A stretch of 64,000 nucleotides of DNA, taken from Kitasatospora papulosa. Lineage in GTDB: Bacteria; Actinomycetota; Actinomycetes; Streptomycetales; Streptomycetaceae. Every line of letters begins with the position of its first letter. The stretch's first letter is position 1. The notes under the pieces were generated by a model. That model did not search any database and was not told where the DNA came from. It worked only from the letters and a program-made list of their open reading frames with translations. Location: assembly GCF_000717245.1 (NCBI RefSeq), contig NZ_JNYQ01000009.1, positions 177,998 to 241,997 of the forward strand, read 5' to 3'. Made by a program: the position numbers and the translations under genes. Shown here piece after piece: positions 51,216-60,393 of this stretch.

Positions 51216-54200
51216 ATGCAGCCCCTACGTGGTCCTCAGCACGGCTCGCGCCAGAGACGCGGCCAGTCCGCCGCGGTCCTCGCCGCCGCTCTCGCCATGA
51301 CCCTGGCAGCCCCCACCGCAGCCCTCGCCCAGCCGTCCGGAGCCGCGAAGAAGCCCTCCGGCGGGACGACGTTCAGCTCCTCGTTCGAAACCGACGAGAA
51401 GCAGCCGGACTGGCGCAACACCGTCGAGGAAGGTCCTGACGGCAAGAAGAAGGCATCGGGTGTCGACGGTGGCTTCTCCGCCGGCATACCGGGCAGTGTC
51501 AACGACCAGGTCACGGATCTGCGCGCCAGCGGCGAGAACGCGGCCGGCGGTGAGGTCAAGGAGAACCTGACCGACGGGGAGTCCGGCACCAAGTGGCTGG
51601 CCTTCGCCCCCACGGCCTGGGTCGAGTTCGACCTCGCCGCGCCCACCAAGGTCGTGACCTACGCCCTCACCTCGGCCAACGACCACGCCGAGCGCGACCC
51701 GAAGGACTGGACCCTGAAGGGTTCCACCGACGGCAAGACCTGGACGGACCTGGACACCCGTACCGGCCAGACGTTCTCCAAGCGCTTCCAGACCACGTCG
51801 TACGACTTCAGCACGGACACCGCCTACCAGCACTTCCGGCTGGAGATCACCAAGAACAACGGGGCGTCCGACGCACTCCAGCTCGCCGACGTCCAGTTCT
51901 CGAACGGGGACACCTCCGCGCCCGCCCCCGACGACATGCGCACCCAGGCCGACCGGGGGCCCTCCGGGTCCCCCACCGCCAAGCAGGGCGCCGGGTTCAC
52001 CGGGAAGAAGGCCCTGCGCTACGCGGGTACGCACAAGCCGGACGGCCGCGCCTACTCGTACAACAAGGTCTTCGACGTCGACACCGCGGTCACGAAGGAC
52101 ACGCAGCTGTCCTACCTGGTCTACCCGCAGATGGGCGAGACGGACCTCAGCTACCCCGCGACGCACGTGGCGGTGGACCTGGCGTTCACCGACGGCACCT
52201 ACCTGAGCGAGCTGAGGGCGACGGACAGCCACGGCGGGCTGCTCACCCCGCAGGGCCAGGCGGACGCCAAGCGGCTGTACGTGAACCAGTGGAACAAGGT
52301 GGCCTCGCGCATCGGCACGGTGGCGGCCGGCAAGACCGTCGACCGGATCCTGGTGGCGTACGACTCCCCCAAGGGCCCGTCGAAGTTCCAGGGCTGGGTC
52401 GACGACATCTCGATCGCGCCGAAGGCCCCGGAGAAGCGCAAGGCGCACCTCTCCGACTACGCGTCCACGGTGCGCGGCACGAACTCCAGCGGCGGCTTCT
52501 CGCGCGGCAACAACTTCCCCGCGACCGCGGTCCCGCACGGCTTCAACTTCTGGACGCCGGTCACCAACGCGGGCTCCACGAGCTGGATCTACGACTACGC
52601 GCGCGGCAACAACGACGACAACCTGCCCACGCTCCAGGCGTTCAGCGCCAGCCACGAGCCGAGCCCCTGGATGGGCGACCGCCAGACCTTCCAGATGATG
52701 CCGTCGGCGGTCCCGGGCACGCCCGACGCCTCCCGCACGGCCCGCGCGCTGCCCTTCCGGCACGAGAACGAGACCGCGACCCCGCACTACTACGGGGTGA
52801 CGTTCGAGAACGGTCTCAAGGCCGAGATGACCCCCACCGACCACGCGGCGCGGATGCAGTTCACCTACCCCGGTGACGACGCGAGCCTGGTCTTCGACAA
52901 CGTCACCAACGACGGCGGGCTCACCCTCGACGCGAAGACCGGCAGCTTCACCGGGTACTCCGACGTGAAGAGCGGCGGATCCACCGGGGCGACCCGTCTC
53001 TTCGTGTACGGCACCTTCGACGCGCCGGTCACCGACAGCGGCAAGCTGAAGGGCGGCGGCGGGGACGACGTCACCGGGTTCTTCCGCTTCGACGCGGGCA
53101 AGGACCGCAAGGTCGGCCTGCGCCTGGCCACGTCGCTGATCAGCGTCGACCAGGCGAAGAAGAACCTCGCCATGGAGCTGCCGGAGAAGACCTCCTTCGA
53201 CAAGGTCAGGAAGAACGCGCAGAGGGCCTGGGACAAGATCCTCGGAAAGATCGAGGTCGAGGGTGCGAACGCCGACCAGCTGACCACGCTCTACTCCAGC
53301 CTCTACCGTCTCTACCTCTACCCGAACTCGGGCTTCGAGCAGGTCGACGGCCGGAGCACGTACGCGAGCCCGTTCTCGCCGCGGACGGGCACGGACACCC
53401 CGACCCACACCGGCGCGAAGATCGTCAAGGGTGAGGTGTACGTCAACAACGGTTTCTGGGACACCTACCGCACGACCTGGCCGGCGTACTCCTTCTTCTC
53501 CCCGAAGCAGGCCGGGAAGATGGTCGACGGCTTCGTCCAGCAGTACAAGGACGGCGGCTGGATCTCCCGCTGGTCCTCCCCGGGGTACTCCGACCTGATG
53601 ACCGGCACCAGCTCGGACGTGGCCTTCGCGGACGCGTACGTCAAGGGTGTCGACTTCGACGCGGAGGCGGCGTACGACGCGGCGGTCAAGAACGCCACGG
53701 TGACCCCGCCGTCCTCGGGCGTCGGCCGCAAGGGCATGGACACCTCGGTGTTCACCGGCTACGCCAACACCTCGACGCACGAGGGTCTGTCCTGGTCGCT
53801 GGAGGGCTACCTCAACGACTACGGCATCGCGCAGATGGGCAAGGCCCTCTACAAGAAGACGAAGAAGCAGCGCTACAAGGAGGAGTCGGAGTACTTCCTC
53901 AACCGGGCGCAGAACTACGTCAAGCTCTTCGACGAGAAGGCCGGCTTCTTCCAGGGCAGGAAGGCGAACGGTGACTGGCGTCTGCCCTCCGACCAGTACG
54001 ACCCCCGTGTCTGGGGCTACGACTACACGGAGACCAACGGCTGGGGTTACGCCTTCACCGCCCCGCAGGACAGCCGCGGACTGGCCAACCTCTACGGCGG
54101 GCGTGACGGTCTGGCGAAGAAGCTGGACACGTACTTCTCCACTCCGGAGACCGCCGGGCCCGAGTTCGTCGGTTCCTACGGCGGCGTGATCCACGAGATG

Positions 54201-55064
54201 ACCGAGGCGCGCGACGTCCGGATGGGCCAGTACGGCCACAGCAACCAGGTCGCCCATCACGCCACGTACATGTACAACGCGGCCTCGCAGCCCTGGAAGA
54301 CCCAGGAGAAGGTCCGCGAGGTCCTCGGCCGGCTCTACACCGGCAGCGAGATCGGCCAGGGTTACCACGGCGACGAGGACAACGGCGAGCAGTCGGCCTG
54401 GTACCTCTTCTCCTCGCTCGGCTTCTACCCGCTGGTCATGGGCAGCGGCGAGTACGCGATCGGCTCGCCGCTCTTCACGAAGACGACGGTGCACCTGGAG
54501 AACGGCCGCGACCTGGTCGTCAAGGCACCGAAGAACAGCGCCGCGAACATCTACGTCCAGGGCCTGAAGGTCAACGGCAAGAAGTGGAACTCCACCTCGC
54601 TGCCGCACGACCTGCTCGCCAAGGGCGGGGTGCTGGAGTTCGACATGGGCGCGAAGCCCTCGGCGTGGGGAACGGGCAAGGACGCCGCACCGGTCTCCAT
54701 CGCGCAGGACGACAAGGTGCCCGCGCCGAAGGGCGACACGCTCAAGGGTGACGGCGCGCTGTTCGACAACACCTCCGCGACCTCGGCCCAGGTCGAGTCG
54801 GTGGAGCTGCCGGCCGCCGCGGGCACGAAGGCGGTCCAGTACACGCTGACCTCGGCGACCGCGGCGAAGGCCCCCACGGGCTGGGTGCTGCAGGGGTCGA
54901 CGGACGGCACCTCCTGGAAGGACCTCGACAAGCGGTCCGGCCAGACGTTCGCCTGGGACAAGCAGACCCGGGTGTTCTCGGTGCAGGCGCCGAAGGCCTA
55001 CGCGAAGTACCGGCTGGTCAGCACGGAAGCGGCGACGCTGGCGGAGATCGAACTGATCTCCTGA
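51216..55064 (+). CDS. GH92 family alpha-mannosidase, secreted
   Basis: A 1282-residue secreted enzyme. A Sec-type signal (about 1-38) is followed by an N-terminal F5/8-type carbohydrate-binding-like domain (about 100-230), a beta-sandwich linker, and a GH92 catalytic region (about 405-1130): LSDYASTVRGTNSSGGFSRGNNFPA, 'GYHGDEDNGEQSAWYLFSSLGFYP' with the family's Asp/Glu pair, and 'GSPLFTK'. A second F5/8-like module ends the protein (about 1150-1282); its 'GWVLQGSTDGTSWKDLDKRSGQTF' mirrors the N-terminal module, so the domain was duplicated at both ends. GH92 enzymes are calcium-dependent exo-alpha-mannosidases. GTATG start at 51216 follows AGGAGG. Confidence 0.93.
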   Translation: MQPLRGPQHGSRQRRGQSAAVLAAALAMTLAAPTAALAQPSGAAKKPSGGTTFSSSFETDEKQPDWRNTVEEGPDGKKKASGVDGGFSAGIPGSVNDQVTDLRASGENAAGGEVKENLTDGESGTKWLAFAPTAWVEFDLAAPTKVVTYALTSANDHAERDPKDWTLKGSTDGKTWTDLDTRTGQTFSKRFQTTSYDFSTDTAYQHFRLEITKNNGASDALQLADVQFSNGDTSAPAPDDMRTQADRGPSGSPTAKQGAGFTGKKALRYAGTHKPDGRAYSYNKVFDVDTAVTKDTQLSYLVYPQMGETDLSYPATHVAVDLAFTDGTYLSELRATDSHGGLLTPQGQADAKRLYVNQWNKVASRIGTVAAGKTVDRILVAYDSPKGPSKFQGWVDDISIAPKAPEKRKAHLSDYASTVRGTNSSGGFSRGNNFPATAVPHGFNFWTPVTNAGSTSWIYDYARGNNDDNLPTLQAFSASHEPSPWMGDRQTFQMMPSAVPGTPDASRTARALPFRHENETATPHYYGVTFENGLKAEMTPTDHAARMQFTYPGDDASLVFDNVTNDGGLTLDAKTGSFTGYSDVKSGGSTGATRLFVYGTFDAPVTDSGKLKGGGGDDVTGFFRFDAGKDRKVGLRLATSLISVDQAKKNLAMELPEKTSFDKVRKNAQRAWDKILGKIEVEGANADQLTTLYSSLYRLYLYPNSGFEQVDGRSTYASPFSPRTGTDTPTHTGAKIVKGEVYVNNGFWDTYRTTWPAYSFFSPKQAGKMVDGFVQQYKDGGWISRWSSPGYSDLMTGTSSDVAFADAYVKGVDFDAEAAYDAAVKNATVTPPSSGVGRKGMDTSVFTGYANTSTHEGLSWSLEGYLNDYGIAQMGKALYKKTKKQRYKEESEYFLNRAQNYVKLFDEKAGFFQGRKANGDWRLPSDQYDPRVWGYDYTETNGWGYAFTAPQDSRGLANLYGGRDGLAKKLDTYFSTPETAGPEFVGSYGGVIHEMTEARDVRMGQYGHSNQVAHHATYMYNAASQPWKTQEKVREVLGRLYTGSEIGQGYHGDEDNGEQSAWYLFSSLGFYPLVMGSGEYAIGSPLFTKTTVHLENGRDLVVKAPKNSAANIYVQGLKVNGKKWNSTSLPHDLLAKGGVLEFDMGAKPSAWGTGKDAAPVSIAQDDKVPAPKGDTLKGDGALFDNTSATSAQVESVELPAAAGTKAVQYTLTSATAAKAPTGWVLQGSTDGTSWKDLDKRSGQTFAWDKQTRVFSVQAPKAYAKYRLVSTEAATLAEIELIS

Positions 55065-55085
55065 TCGTCGACACGGAGTTACGGG

Positions 55086-55124
55086 CCGGGGGCGGCCACC
55101 CGAAGTCAGGGTGGCCGCCCCCGG
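55086..55124 (+). terminator. GH92 terminator
   Basis: Perfect 16-nt arms (55086-55101 and 55109-55124) with a 7-nt loop, 21 nt after the stop. The next start, ATG 55141, is chosen because an in-frame GTG at 55111 lies inside this stem. Confidence 0.85.
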
Positions 55125-55140
55125 TGTCATAGTGCTGCGC

Positions 55141-56625
55141 ATGCTGTCATGGATACGGAAACGGATACCGGCGCGGATCACCGGGCGTCTGGCTCCGGTC
55201 GCCGCCGCGCTCACCGTCGCCTGCACACCGGTCACGGCACCCGCGCCCGCCCCCTCCGCCGCCGAGGTCGCACTGAGCCTCGACGACGTCCCGAGCACCT
55301 TCGTGGTGTACAACGCGGACGAGGGCGCGAAGGCGACGAGCCGGGACTTCGAGGTGCCTGTCCACCTCGACCCCCCGGAGAGCGGGCCGGCCCTCGACCT
55401 CAAGGTCGTGGTCGACGCCTCCGGCCTCGAGGGCATCGCCCGCGTGGCGGACGACGGCAACTGCAAGGGCAGCGGCTGGGTGTACACCTGCGAGTACGGC
55501 AGCCCGCAGAACGACGGCGAGAGCTACGCCCCCTTCCAGCTCCTCGGGCTGGACGGCGTGAAGCCGGGCGACAGCGGCACGGTCACCTACACGGCGAGCG
55601 CGGACAACGCCCCGCCGGTGACCGGCACCACGCGCATGGTCATCGGCGGTCCGACCCTCGGTTCACCGGACGAGGAGCTGGAGGTCAGCGGTGTCGTCCC
55701 GGGCCGGGACACGCCGCTGACGCCGAAGTTCGCCAACCGGACCCGTTTCTCCGCGGACCGGGGCGTCGCGCTGCGCGTCGAGGCCGCCGGCGGCCTCACC
55801 CTCGAACCCCGTCACGGCAACTGCTCCTACGACGCGGCCACTCCCACGTCGGCGTGGTGCCTGTTCCCGGCCGGGGCGGCGCCGAGGACTGCCTACCGCA
55901 CCCGTGCGCCGCTCACCTACGTCGCGCGGGACGAGCAGTTGACCGGCACGATCACCTACAGCTGGTCGTCGACGCCCGAGAAGCCGGCCGGCCACCCCGT
56001 GCGCGGCACGGGGGCCCCGCTCACACTGACCGCCACCGCGGACGAGGAGTTCGGCAGCCCCAGCGGCGCGGTCCGGGTGAACACCACGGTGCAGGCCGAC
56101 TACCGGCCGGTCACCGGGACGGTCCGGGGGCGCGTGGGCGACACCGTGGAGGTGCGGCTCGGGGTGCTGGACCTGGGTCCGGGCCGGCTGGTGAACGACG
56201 AGCCGAAGGGACGCTTCGAGGTGGTCCCGCCGGAGGGCACCACGGTCACGTCCGTCCCGTACGCCTTCGAGGACCTGAACAGGATGTGGGGCTGCGAGCA
56301 GCCGAAGAGGCCCGGCGGGGCGTTCGTCTGCGACCTCGACAGCGAGGCGTTCTCCTGGGCGCGGCAGGACGACGGGACGACCGTCATCGCGTTCCGCGTC
56401 CGCGTGGACCGGCAGGTGACGGGGGCTCACGGCACCATCCGGACGTACGGCGCCTACGACCGCACCCCCGGCAACGACACCGCGGCGATTCCGCTCGAAG
56501 CCTCGCCCGCACCGCCCCACCGGTCCGGCCTTCACCCGGTGACCTGGGCCGCGGTCGCCGTGGGCGCCGTCGCGGCCGTGGTCCTGGCGACCGGGTACCT
56601 GCGGCGACGCCGACGAGCGGGCTGA
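55141..56625 (+). CDS. Secreted surface protein with C-terminal membrane anchor, unknown
   Basis: A 494-residue protein: signal segment (about 12-42), then beta-rich repeat units with paired cysteines (e.g. GNCKGSGWVYTCEYG and GNCSYDAATPTSAWCLF, both followed by a G-D-S/G-T-x-T-Y strand), and a C-terminal helix (about 468-488) with a basic tail RRRRR. This resembles actinobacterial adhesin- or sheath-like proteins displayed on the surface. There is no LPxTG motif before the anchor, although a sortase gene lies 0.9 kb downstream. I do not recognise a named family. Confidence 0.72.
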   Translation: MLSWIRKRIPARITGRLAPVAAALTVACTPVTAPAPAPSAAEVALSLDDVPSTFVVYNADEGAKATSRDFEVPVHLDPPESGPALDLKVVVDASGLEGIARVADDGNCKGSGWVYTCEYGSPQNDGESYAPFQLLGLDGVKPGDSGTVTYTASADNAPPVTGTTRMVIGGPTLGSPDEELEVSGVVPGRDTPLTPKFANRTRFSADRGVALRVEAAGGLTLEPRHGNCSYDAATPTSAWCLFPAGAAPRTAYRTRAPLTYVARDEQLTGTITYSWSSTPEKPAGHPVRGTGAPLTLTATADEEFGSPSGAVRVNTTVQADYRPVTGTVRGRVGDTVEVRLGVLDLGPGRLVNDEPKGRFEVVPPEGTTVTSVPYAFEDLNRMWGCEQPKRPGGAFVCDLDSEAFSWARQDDGTTVIAFRVRVDRQVTGAHGTIRTYGAYDRTPGNDTAAIPLEASPAPPHRSGLHPVTWAAVAVGAVAAVVLATGYLRRRRRAG

Positions 56626-56779
56626 GCCTTCCGCCGGGGCGCACGCCGATCACTATGGGCCAGTCAGGGTATTTCCTGGCGTTTCGTGGTGTCCCGACGC
56701 ACTCTCGCGAAGATCCATGTCATTTCTTGGGCGATCAGGTGATCAGTACGACAATCATCTCGGCTTGAAGGAGCCCAGC

Positions 56780-57475
56780 ATGCGCACTTCCGCTTCCCAC
56801 CGTTCCCGCAGCGTCCGCACGGGCACCAAGGTGGCGGCCGCGGTCGCCATCGCCGGCGCCGTCTCGGCCGCCGGGGCCCCGGCCGCCTTCGCCCTCGGCG
56901 AGAGCGGCGACATCGACGTCCGTTCCGTCAGCTGGCACTCGCGTGGTGACCGCAACGGCGTGGAGGTCTGCCAGTTCGTCCTCGTGGCCAACAACTTCGG
57001 CGAGCTCCCCCAGCTGGTGTGGACGATCACCGAGCGCCCGCCGGGCAACACGCTGACCAACACCCTTCCGCTCGTGGACGGCAAGGCCCGCAGCCAGGAG
57101 TACCTGCTCCCGGAGGGTACGTACACGCTGTCCTGGACCGCCGGCACCCTGAAGAACAAGAGCTTCGAGGTCGACTGCTCCCGGCCCGAGCGGGAGGGCG
57201 GCCAGGGCGGCAGCCGCGGGGAGGGCGAAGGCCGGGGTTCGTCCGAGTCCGGTGCGGCGGCGAACAAGGGCGACAAGGCCGCCGGCGAGATCTACGACAA
57301 GCCGTCCGGCGCGGTGCCCGCGGGTGGCGGCGGCGTCCCCGACATGGAGAGCGTCAGCTCCGAGGGCGAGTCGAACGTCGGCGCCTCGGCCGCCCTGGTC
57401 GCCGGTGCCGCCGGCATCGCAGGGCTGATCATGGTCCGTCGAACCGCACGTCGTCGTGCCCGCAACGAGGCCTAG
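56780..57475 (+). CDS. Secreted protein with Gly/Ser linker and C-terminal membrane helix, unknown
   Basis: A 231-residue protein with a signal peptide (1-38), a short beta domain (about 40-140, with one Cys pair, VCQF and VDCSRP), a Gly/Glu/Ser-rich linker and a C-terminal helix (about 200-220) plus Arg-rich tail. It lacks an LPxTG-like motif, so it is anchored by the helix or is sorted through another signal. It overlaps the sortase gene by 20 bp, so they are cotranscribed. The AAGGAG before ATG 56780 is strong. An inverted repeat GATCA-GG-TGATC lies at 56733-56744. Confidence 0.75.
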   Translation: MRTSASHRSRSVRTGTKVAAAVAIAGAVSAAGAPAAFALGESGDIDVRSVSWHSRGDRNGVEVCQFVLVANNFGELPQLVWTITERPPGNTLTNTLPLVDGKARSQEYLLPEGTYTLSWTAGTLKNKSFEVDCSRPEREGGQGGSRGEGEGRGSSESGAAANKGDKAAGEIYDKPSGAVPAGGGGVPDMESVSSEGESNVGASAALVAGAAGIAGLIMVRRTARRRARNEA

Positions 57476-58175
57476 GACGCGCGGCCGACGGCGGCGGGGT
57501 CCGAGCCGTGCATGCCGGCTCACGATGACCCTGTGCGTGACCTTCTCGCTGGTGACCGGCATCGTGTGGGCGAGTTCGGACTCGTCCGAGGACACCTCGT
57601 CGGTCACCGCCGCCCGCGGCAGCGATGCCGCGGGTGGCGGGGCTCCGCCCTTCCGCAGAGCACCTCACGCACCGGCGAAGAAGGTGCCCACCTCACACGC
57701 ACCGCTGGTGCACTCCCGTCCGGTGAAGGTCGCCGTGCCCGCCATCTACATCGAGGCCCCTGTCACCGGCCTCGGTCTGGACGCGAAGGGCCGGCTCGGC
57801 GCCCCGCCGCTGAGCAAGCCCAAGCTGGTGGGCTGGTACCGCAAGGGACCGTCCCCCGGAGAGGCGGGCACGTCGCTCATCGTCGGCCACCGGGACACCG
57901 CGACGGGGCCGGCGATCTTCCTCAATCTCAACGTCCTGCGCCGGGGTGACACCGTGAAGGTCACGCGGGCCGACCGGCGGATCGCGGTCTTCACCGTCGA
58001 CGAGGTGAAGACCTACACGAAGGACAAGTTCCCCGACGAGAAGGTGTACGGCGCGACCGGCCGTCCGGAGCTCAGGCTCATGACGTGCGGCGGGCGCTTC
58101 GACAAGAAGAACGGCTACTCGGCCAACGTCGTCGTCTTCGCCCACCTCACGTCGCTCAAGAAACAGGCGGCCTGA
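57456..58175 (+). CDS. Class F-type sortase
   Basis: A 239-residue protein: basic cytosolic start, one membrane helix (about 24-41), then a sortase beta-barrel. The catalytic His is in LIVGHRDTATG (about 150-160) and the Cys in LMTCGGRFD (about 206-214); the terminal NVVVFAHL strand follows. I cannot identify the catalytic Arg by eye. Class F-type sortases of actinobacteria attach surface proteins, with substrates mostly unknown. GTG 57456 overlaps the upstream gene; ATG 57525 is an alternative but would cut off the basic residues before the helix. A hairpin terminator follows. Confidence 0.85.
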   Translation: MPATRPRTRGRRRRGPSRACRLTMTLCVTFSLVTGIVWASSDSSEDTSSVTAARGSDAAGGGAPPFRRAPHAPAKKVPTSHAPLVHSRPVKVAVPAIYIEAPVTGLGLDAKGRLGAPPLSKPKLVGWYRKGPSPGEAGTSLIVGHRDTATGPAIFLNLNVLRRGDTVKVTRADRRIAVFTVDEVKTYTKDKFPDEKVYGATGRPELRLMTCGGRFDKKNGYSANVVVFAHLTSLKKQAA

Positions 58176-58196
58176 CCACGGACCGCCGCACGGAAC

Positions 58197-58228
58197 CGGC
58201 CGGCACCTCGGGGGCGAGGTGCCGGCCG
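58197..58228. terminator. Convergent terminator (sortase / LPMO)
   Basis: Perfect 14-nt arms (58197-58210 and 58215-58228) around GGGG, 22 nt after the sortase stop and 57 nt from the LPMO stop. Confidence 0.8.
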
Positions 58229-58285
58229 TCCGCGGACGGTGACCCGCGCAGGCAGCGGGGCACGGTCCGCCTCACACTGCGGGGG

Positions 58286-59365
58286 TCAGCCCACCCTGCA
58301 GCCGAGCCGGAGAGCGGAGTCGGGAGCACCGCCCTGCGAGACGTAGCCGAAGGTGGTGGATTCACCGGGGTCCAGCGAGCCGTTCCAGCCCGCGTTGTGG
58401 ACCATCACCTCCTGCCCCTGGGTGGTCATGTCACCGCTCCAGAGACTGGCGACGCTCTGCCCGGTAGGCTGTGTCCACTCCACCATCCAGCCGAGCATGG
58501 GGACGGTGCCGGAGTTGGTGACCTTCACCTCCGACTGGTAACCGCCGTTCCAGCTGCCGGTGGTGGTCCGGGTGGCGGTGCAGGCGCCGGGCGGGGGCTC
58601 GGTCGGGGTGCTGCCGGATCCGTCCTTGACCCCGGTCACCTCCCCGTTGCCGCCGTCGAAGACCACGTCGGAGCAGGAGTAGAAGGTCTCCTGGCTGTCG
58701 GAGCGCTGCCACACCATGTAGATCACGTGGCGGCCGTCCTTGCCCTCGGGCAGCGCACCGGTCCACCTGTAGTCGGCCTCGACCGTGCCCGGGCTGCCGT
58801 TCAGCGCCGGGTGGTCGATGGACAGGAAGGGCGATGCCTCCATGTCGGCCCAGGTGAGCGCCTTGGTCGGGTCGTAGCCATCCTTCGTGACGTACACGTA
58901 GAACCAACCCGGGTGCGCGGCCCAGGCGTTGTACGAGAAGTCGATGGTGGCGCCCTCGGTCAGGTGGGTCACCGGCCAGTCGGCACTCGGCTTGTTGAAC
59001 CCCGTGAAGTTGGTGTTGCCACCACTGCACAGCTCGCCGTCGGGCACGAAGCCGCGGGTACGGCCGGCGCCGTCGGAGCGCAGCACGGAGAACCAGTTGT
59101 AGAACGGGGTGGTTCCGCTCTGCTGCGCGGCGGACTTGCAGGCGGGGTTCACGGGCTTGATCTCACCCGTGGCGGTCAGGCCGTCCTGCCAGCAGAGGAA
59201 GGTGCGGCTGGCGGGCTTCATGGGGGTGCCGTGCGCCTCGGCCTTCTCCCCCGTGGTGAGGACGAGCCCGAGGGCGGGGACCGTCGTCAGCAGGGCGAGC
59301 AGGGTGAGGAGAAAGGCTCTCCTGCGGGTGCCGGCCAGTAATCGGTGTCTGGACAGATGGATCAC
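58286..59365 (-). CDS. AA10 lytic polysaccharide monooxygenase with CBM2
   Basis: A 359-residue secreted copper enzyme. The signal ends in AEA before H45; after cleavage this His begins the protein and, with the later His in NAWAAHPGWFYVY, forms the copper histidine brace. The AA10 domain spans about 45-235 (GTPMKPASRTFLCW, GKDGRHVIYMVWQRSDSQETFYSCSDV). A Ser/Pro/Gly linker leads to a CBM2 cellulose-binding domain (about 255-359, with Trp-rich WNGGYQSEV and GWNGSLDPGES). It oxidatively breaks cellulose or chitin. GTG 59365 has AAGGGA 9 nt upstream. An exact CebR box lies 54 bp upstream. Confidence 0.93.
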   Translation of the reverse strand: MIHLSRHRLLAGTRRRAFLLTLLALLTTVPALGLVLTTGEKAEAHGTPMKPASRTFLCWQDGLTATGEIKPVNPACKSAAQQSGTTPFYNWFSVLRSDGAGRTRGFVPDGELCSGGNTNFTGFNKPSADWPVTHLTEGATIDFSYNAWAAHPGWFYVYVTKDGYDPTKALTWADMEASPFLSIDHPALNGSPGTVEADYRWTGALPEGKDGRHVIYMVWQRSDSQETFYSCSDVVFDGGNGEVTGVKDGSGSTPTEPPPGACTATRTTTGSWNGGYQSEVKVTNSGTVPMLGWMVEWTQPTGQSVASLWSGDMTTQGQEVMVHNAGWNGSLDPGESTTFGYVSQGGAPDSALRLGCRVG

Positions 59366-59418
59366 GATGTACGTCCCTTCGCTGCGGCGCCGGGTGGGGC
59401 CGGGATGCTGTGCGAGTT

Positions 59419-59432
59419 TGGGAGCGCTCCCA
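59419..59432. promoter_or_regulatory. CebR operator (TGGGAGCGCTCCCA)
   Basis: A perfect 14-bp palindrome, TGGGAGCGCTCCCA, identical to the CebR consensus, sits 54 bp upstream of the LPMO start. CebR, a LacI-type repressor, responds to cello-oligosaccharides in Streptomyces, so the LPMO is predicted to be part of the cellulolytic regulon. The divergent XRE gene starts 127 bp away. Confidence 0.85.
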
Positions 59433-59559
59433 TTATCGGAGGCTAACGCCGACCCCAGATCATGTAAACGCCTTGCGCTTAAGGGCTTCCGCCACTCTTC
59501 CGGGTGACCGTGATCGATGCCCGACATACGGGGGCGGGGTACCCGTTACCGTGCGGAGC

Positions 59560-60393
59560 ATGCCGCTGCCGAAGGACCTGGACCCGTACGCGAATCCCCG
59601 CGCCTTCTACGGTGCGGAGTTGCGCCGCCTGCGGGAGGCCGCCGGGCTGTCACAGAACGAACTGGGCGAGCGGGCCTTCTGCTCCGGCACCTACATCGGC
59701 CTGTTCGAGGCGGCCGAGCGACGCCCGCAGGTCGAGATCTCCCGCGCGCTCGACGCGTTGCTGGGGAGCGGCGAACACCTTCAGCGGCTGTGCCGGCTGG
59801 CACGGACGTCGAAGGTGGCGGGGTACTTCGCGGATGCGGCGGAGCTCCAGCAGCGGGCGTCGTCCATCGGGAGCTTCAACTCGATGCTCGTCCTCGGCCT
59901 GTTGCAGACCGAGTCCTACGCGCGCGCACTCACCCGGTCCGCGCACCCGTTCGCCGACCGGGAGGTCGTCGAGGGTCATGTCCGCGCCCGGATGGAGCGG
60001 GCATCGCTCCTGGACTCCCCCACCGCCCCCGTGCTCTGGGTGGTGATGCACGAAGCCGCCCTGCTCGTTCCGGTCGGCGGGAAGGCCGTGATGGCCGAGC
60101 AACTGCTCCACCTTGCCGAACAGAGCGCGTCCCGCCCCCGGCTCATCACTCAGGTACTCCCGTTCGCCGCCGGAGCACATCCCCTCCTGCACGCGTCGAT
60201 GACCCTGATGCAGTTCACCGAGGCGCCTGCCGTCGTGTACACGGAGGCCGCGTACAGCGGTCAACTCGTCGAAGAACCGGCCCTGGTGGAGCAGCACAGC
60301 TCCGCCTACGATCTGGCCAGGGCTGCCGCGTTGTCGCCGGAGGCCTCCCTGGACCGGATCGCCTCAGCGGCAAAGGAGTTCTTGACGCCATGA
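59560..60393 (+). CDS. XRE-family regulator with DUF5753 domain
   Basis: A 277-residue regulator. The helix-turn-helix occupies about 18-72 (GAELRRLREAAGLSQNELGERAFCSGTYIGLFEAAERRP) and the DUF5753 domain about 95-270 (SFNSMLVLGLLQTESYARAL, 'LRLITQVLPFAAGAHPLLHASMTLMQF'). Such proteins pair with DUF397 partners in the BldB/WhiJ/AbaA type developmental loci of Streptomyces. The ATG at 59560 lies 7 nt after TACCGT (59547-59552), suggesting a leaderless start. The stop overlaps the DUF397 start. Confidence 0.9.
   Translation: MPLPKDLDPYANPRAFYGAELRRLREAAGLSQNELGERAFCSGTYIGLFEAAERRPQVEISRALDALLGSGEHLQRLCRLARTSKVAGYFADAAELQQRASSIGSFNSMLVLGLLQTESYARALTRSAHPFADREVVEGHVRARMERASLLDSPTAPVLWVVMHEAALLVPVGGKAVMAEQLLHLAEQSASRPRLITQVLPFAAGAHPLLHASMTLMQFTEAPAVVYTEAAYSGQLVEEPALVEQHSSAYDLARAAALSPEASLDRIASAAKEFLTP

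Noticed and set aside
55111..55140. GTG 55111 as start of the surface protein
   Set aside because: It lies inside the GH92 terminator stem; ATG 55141 places the signal peptide correctly.
51225..55487. A 1420-codon ORF on the minus strand opposite the GH92 gene
   Set aside because: It is Arg/Val/Leu-repetitive, has no domain, and mirrors the codon bias of the plus-strand enzyme, which has clear motifs.
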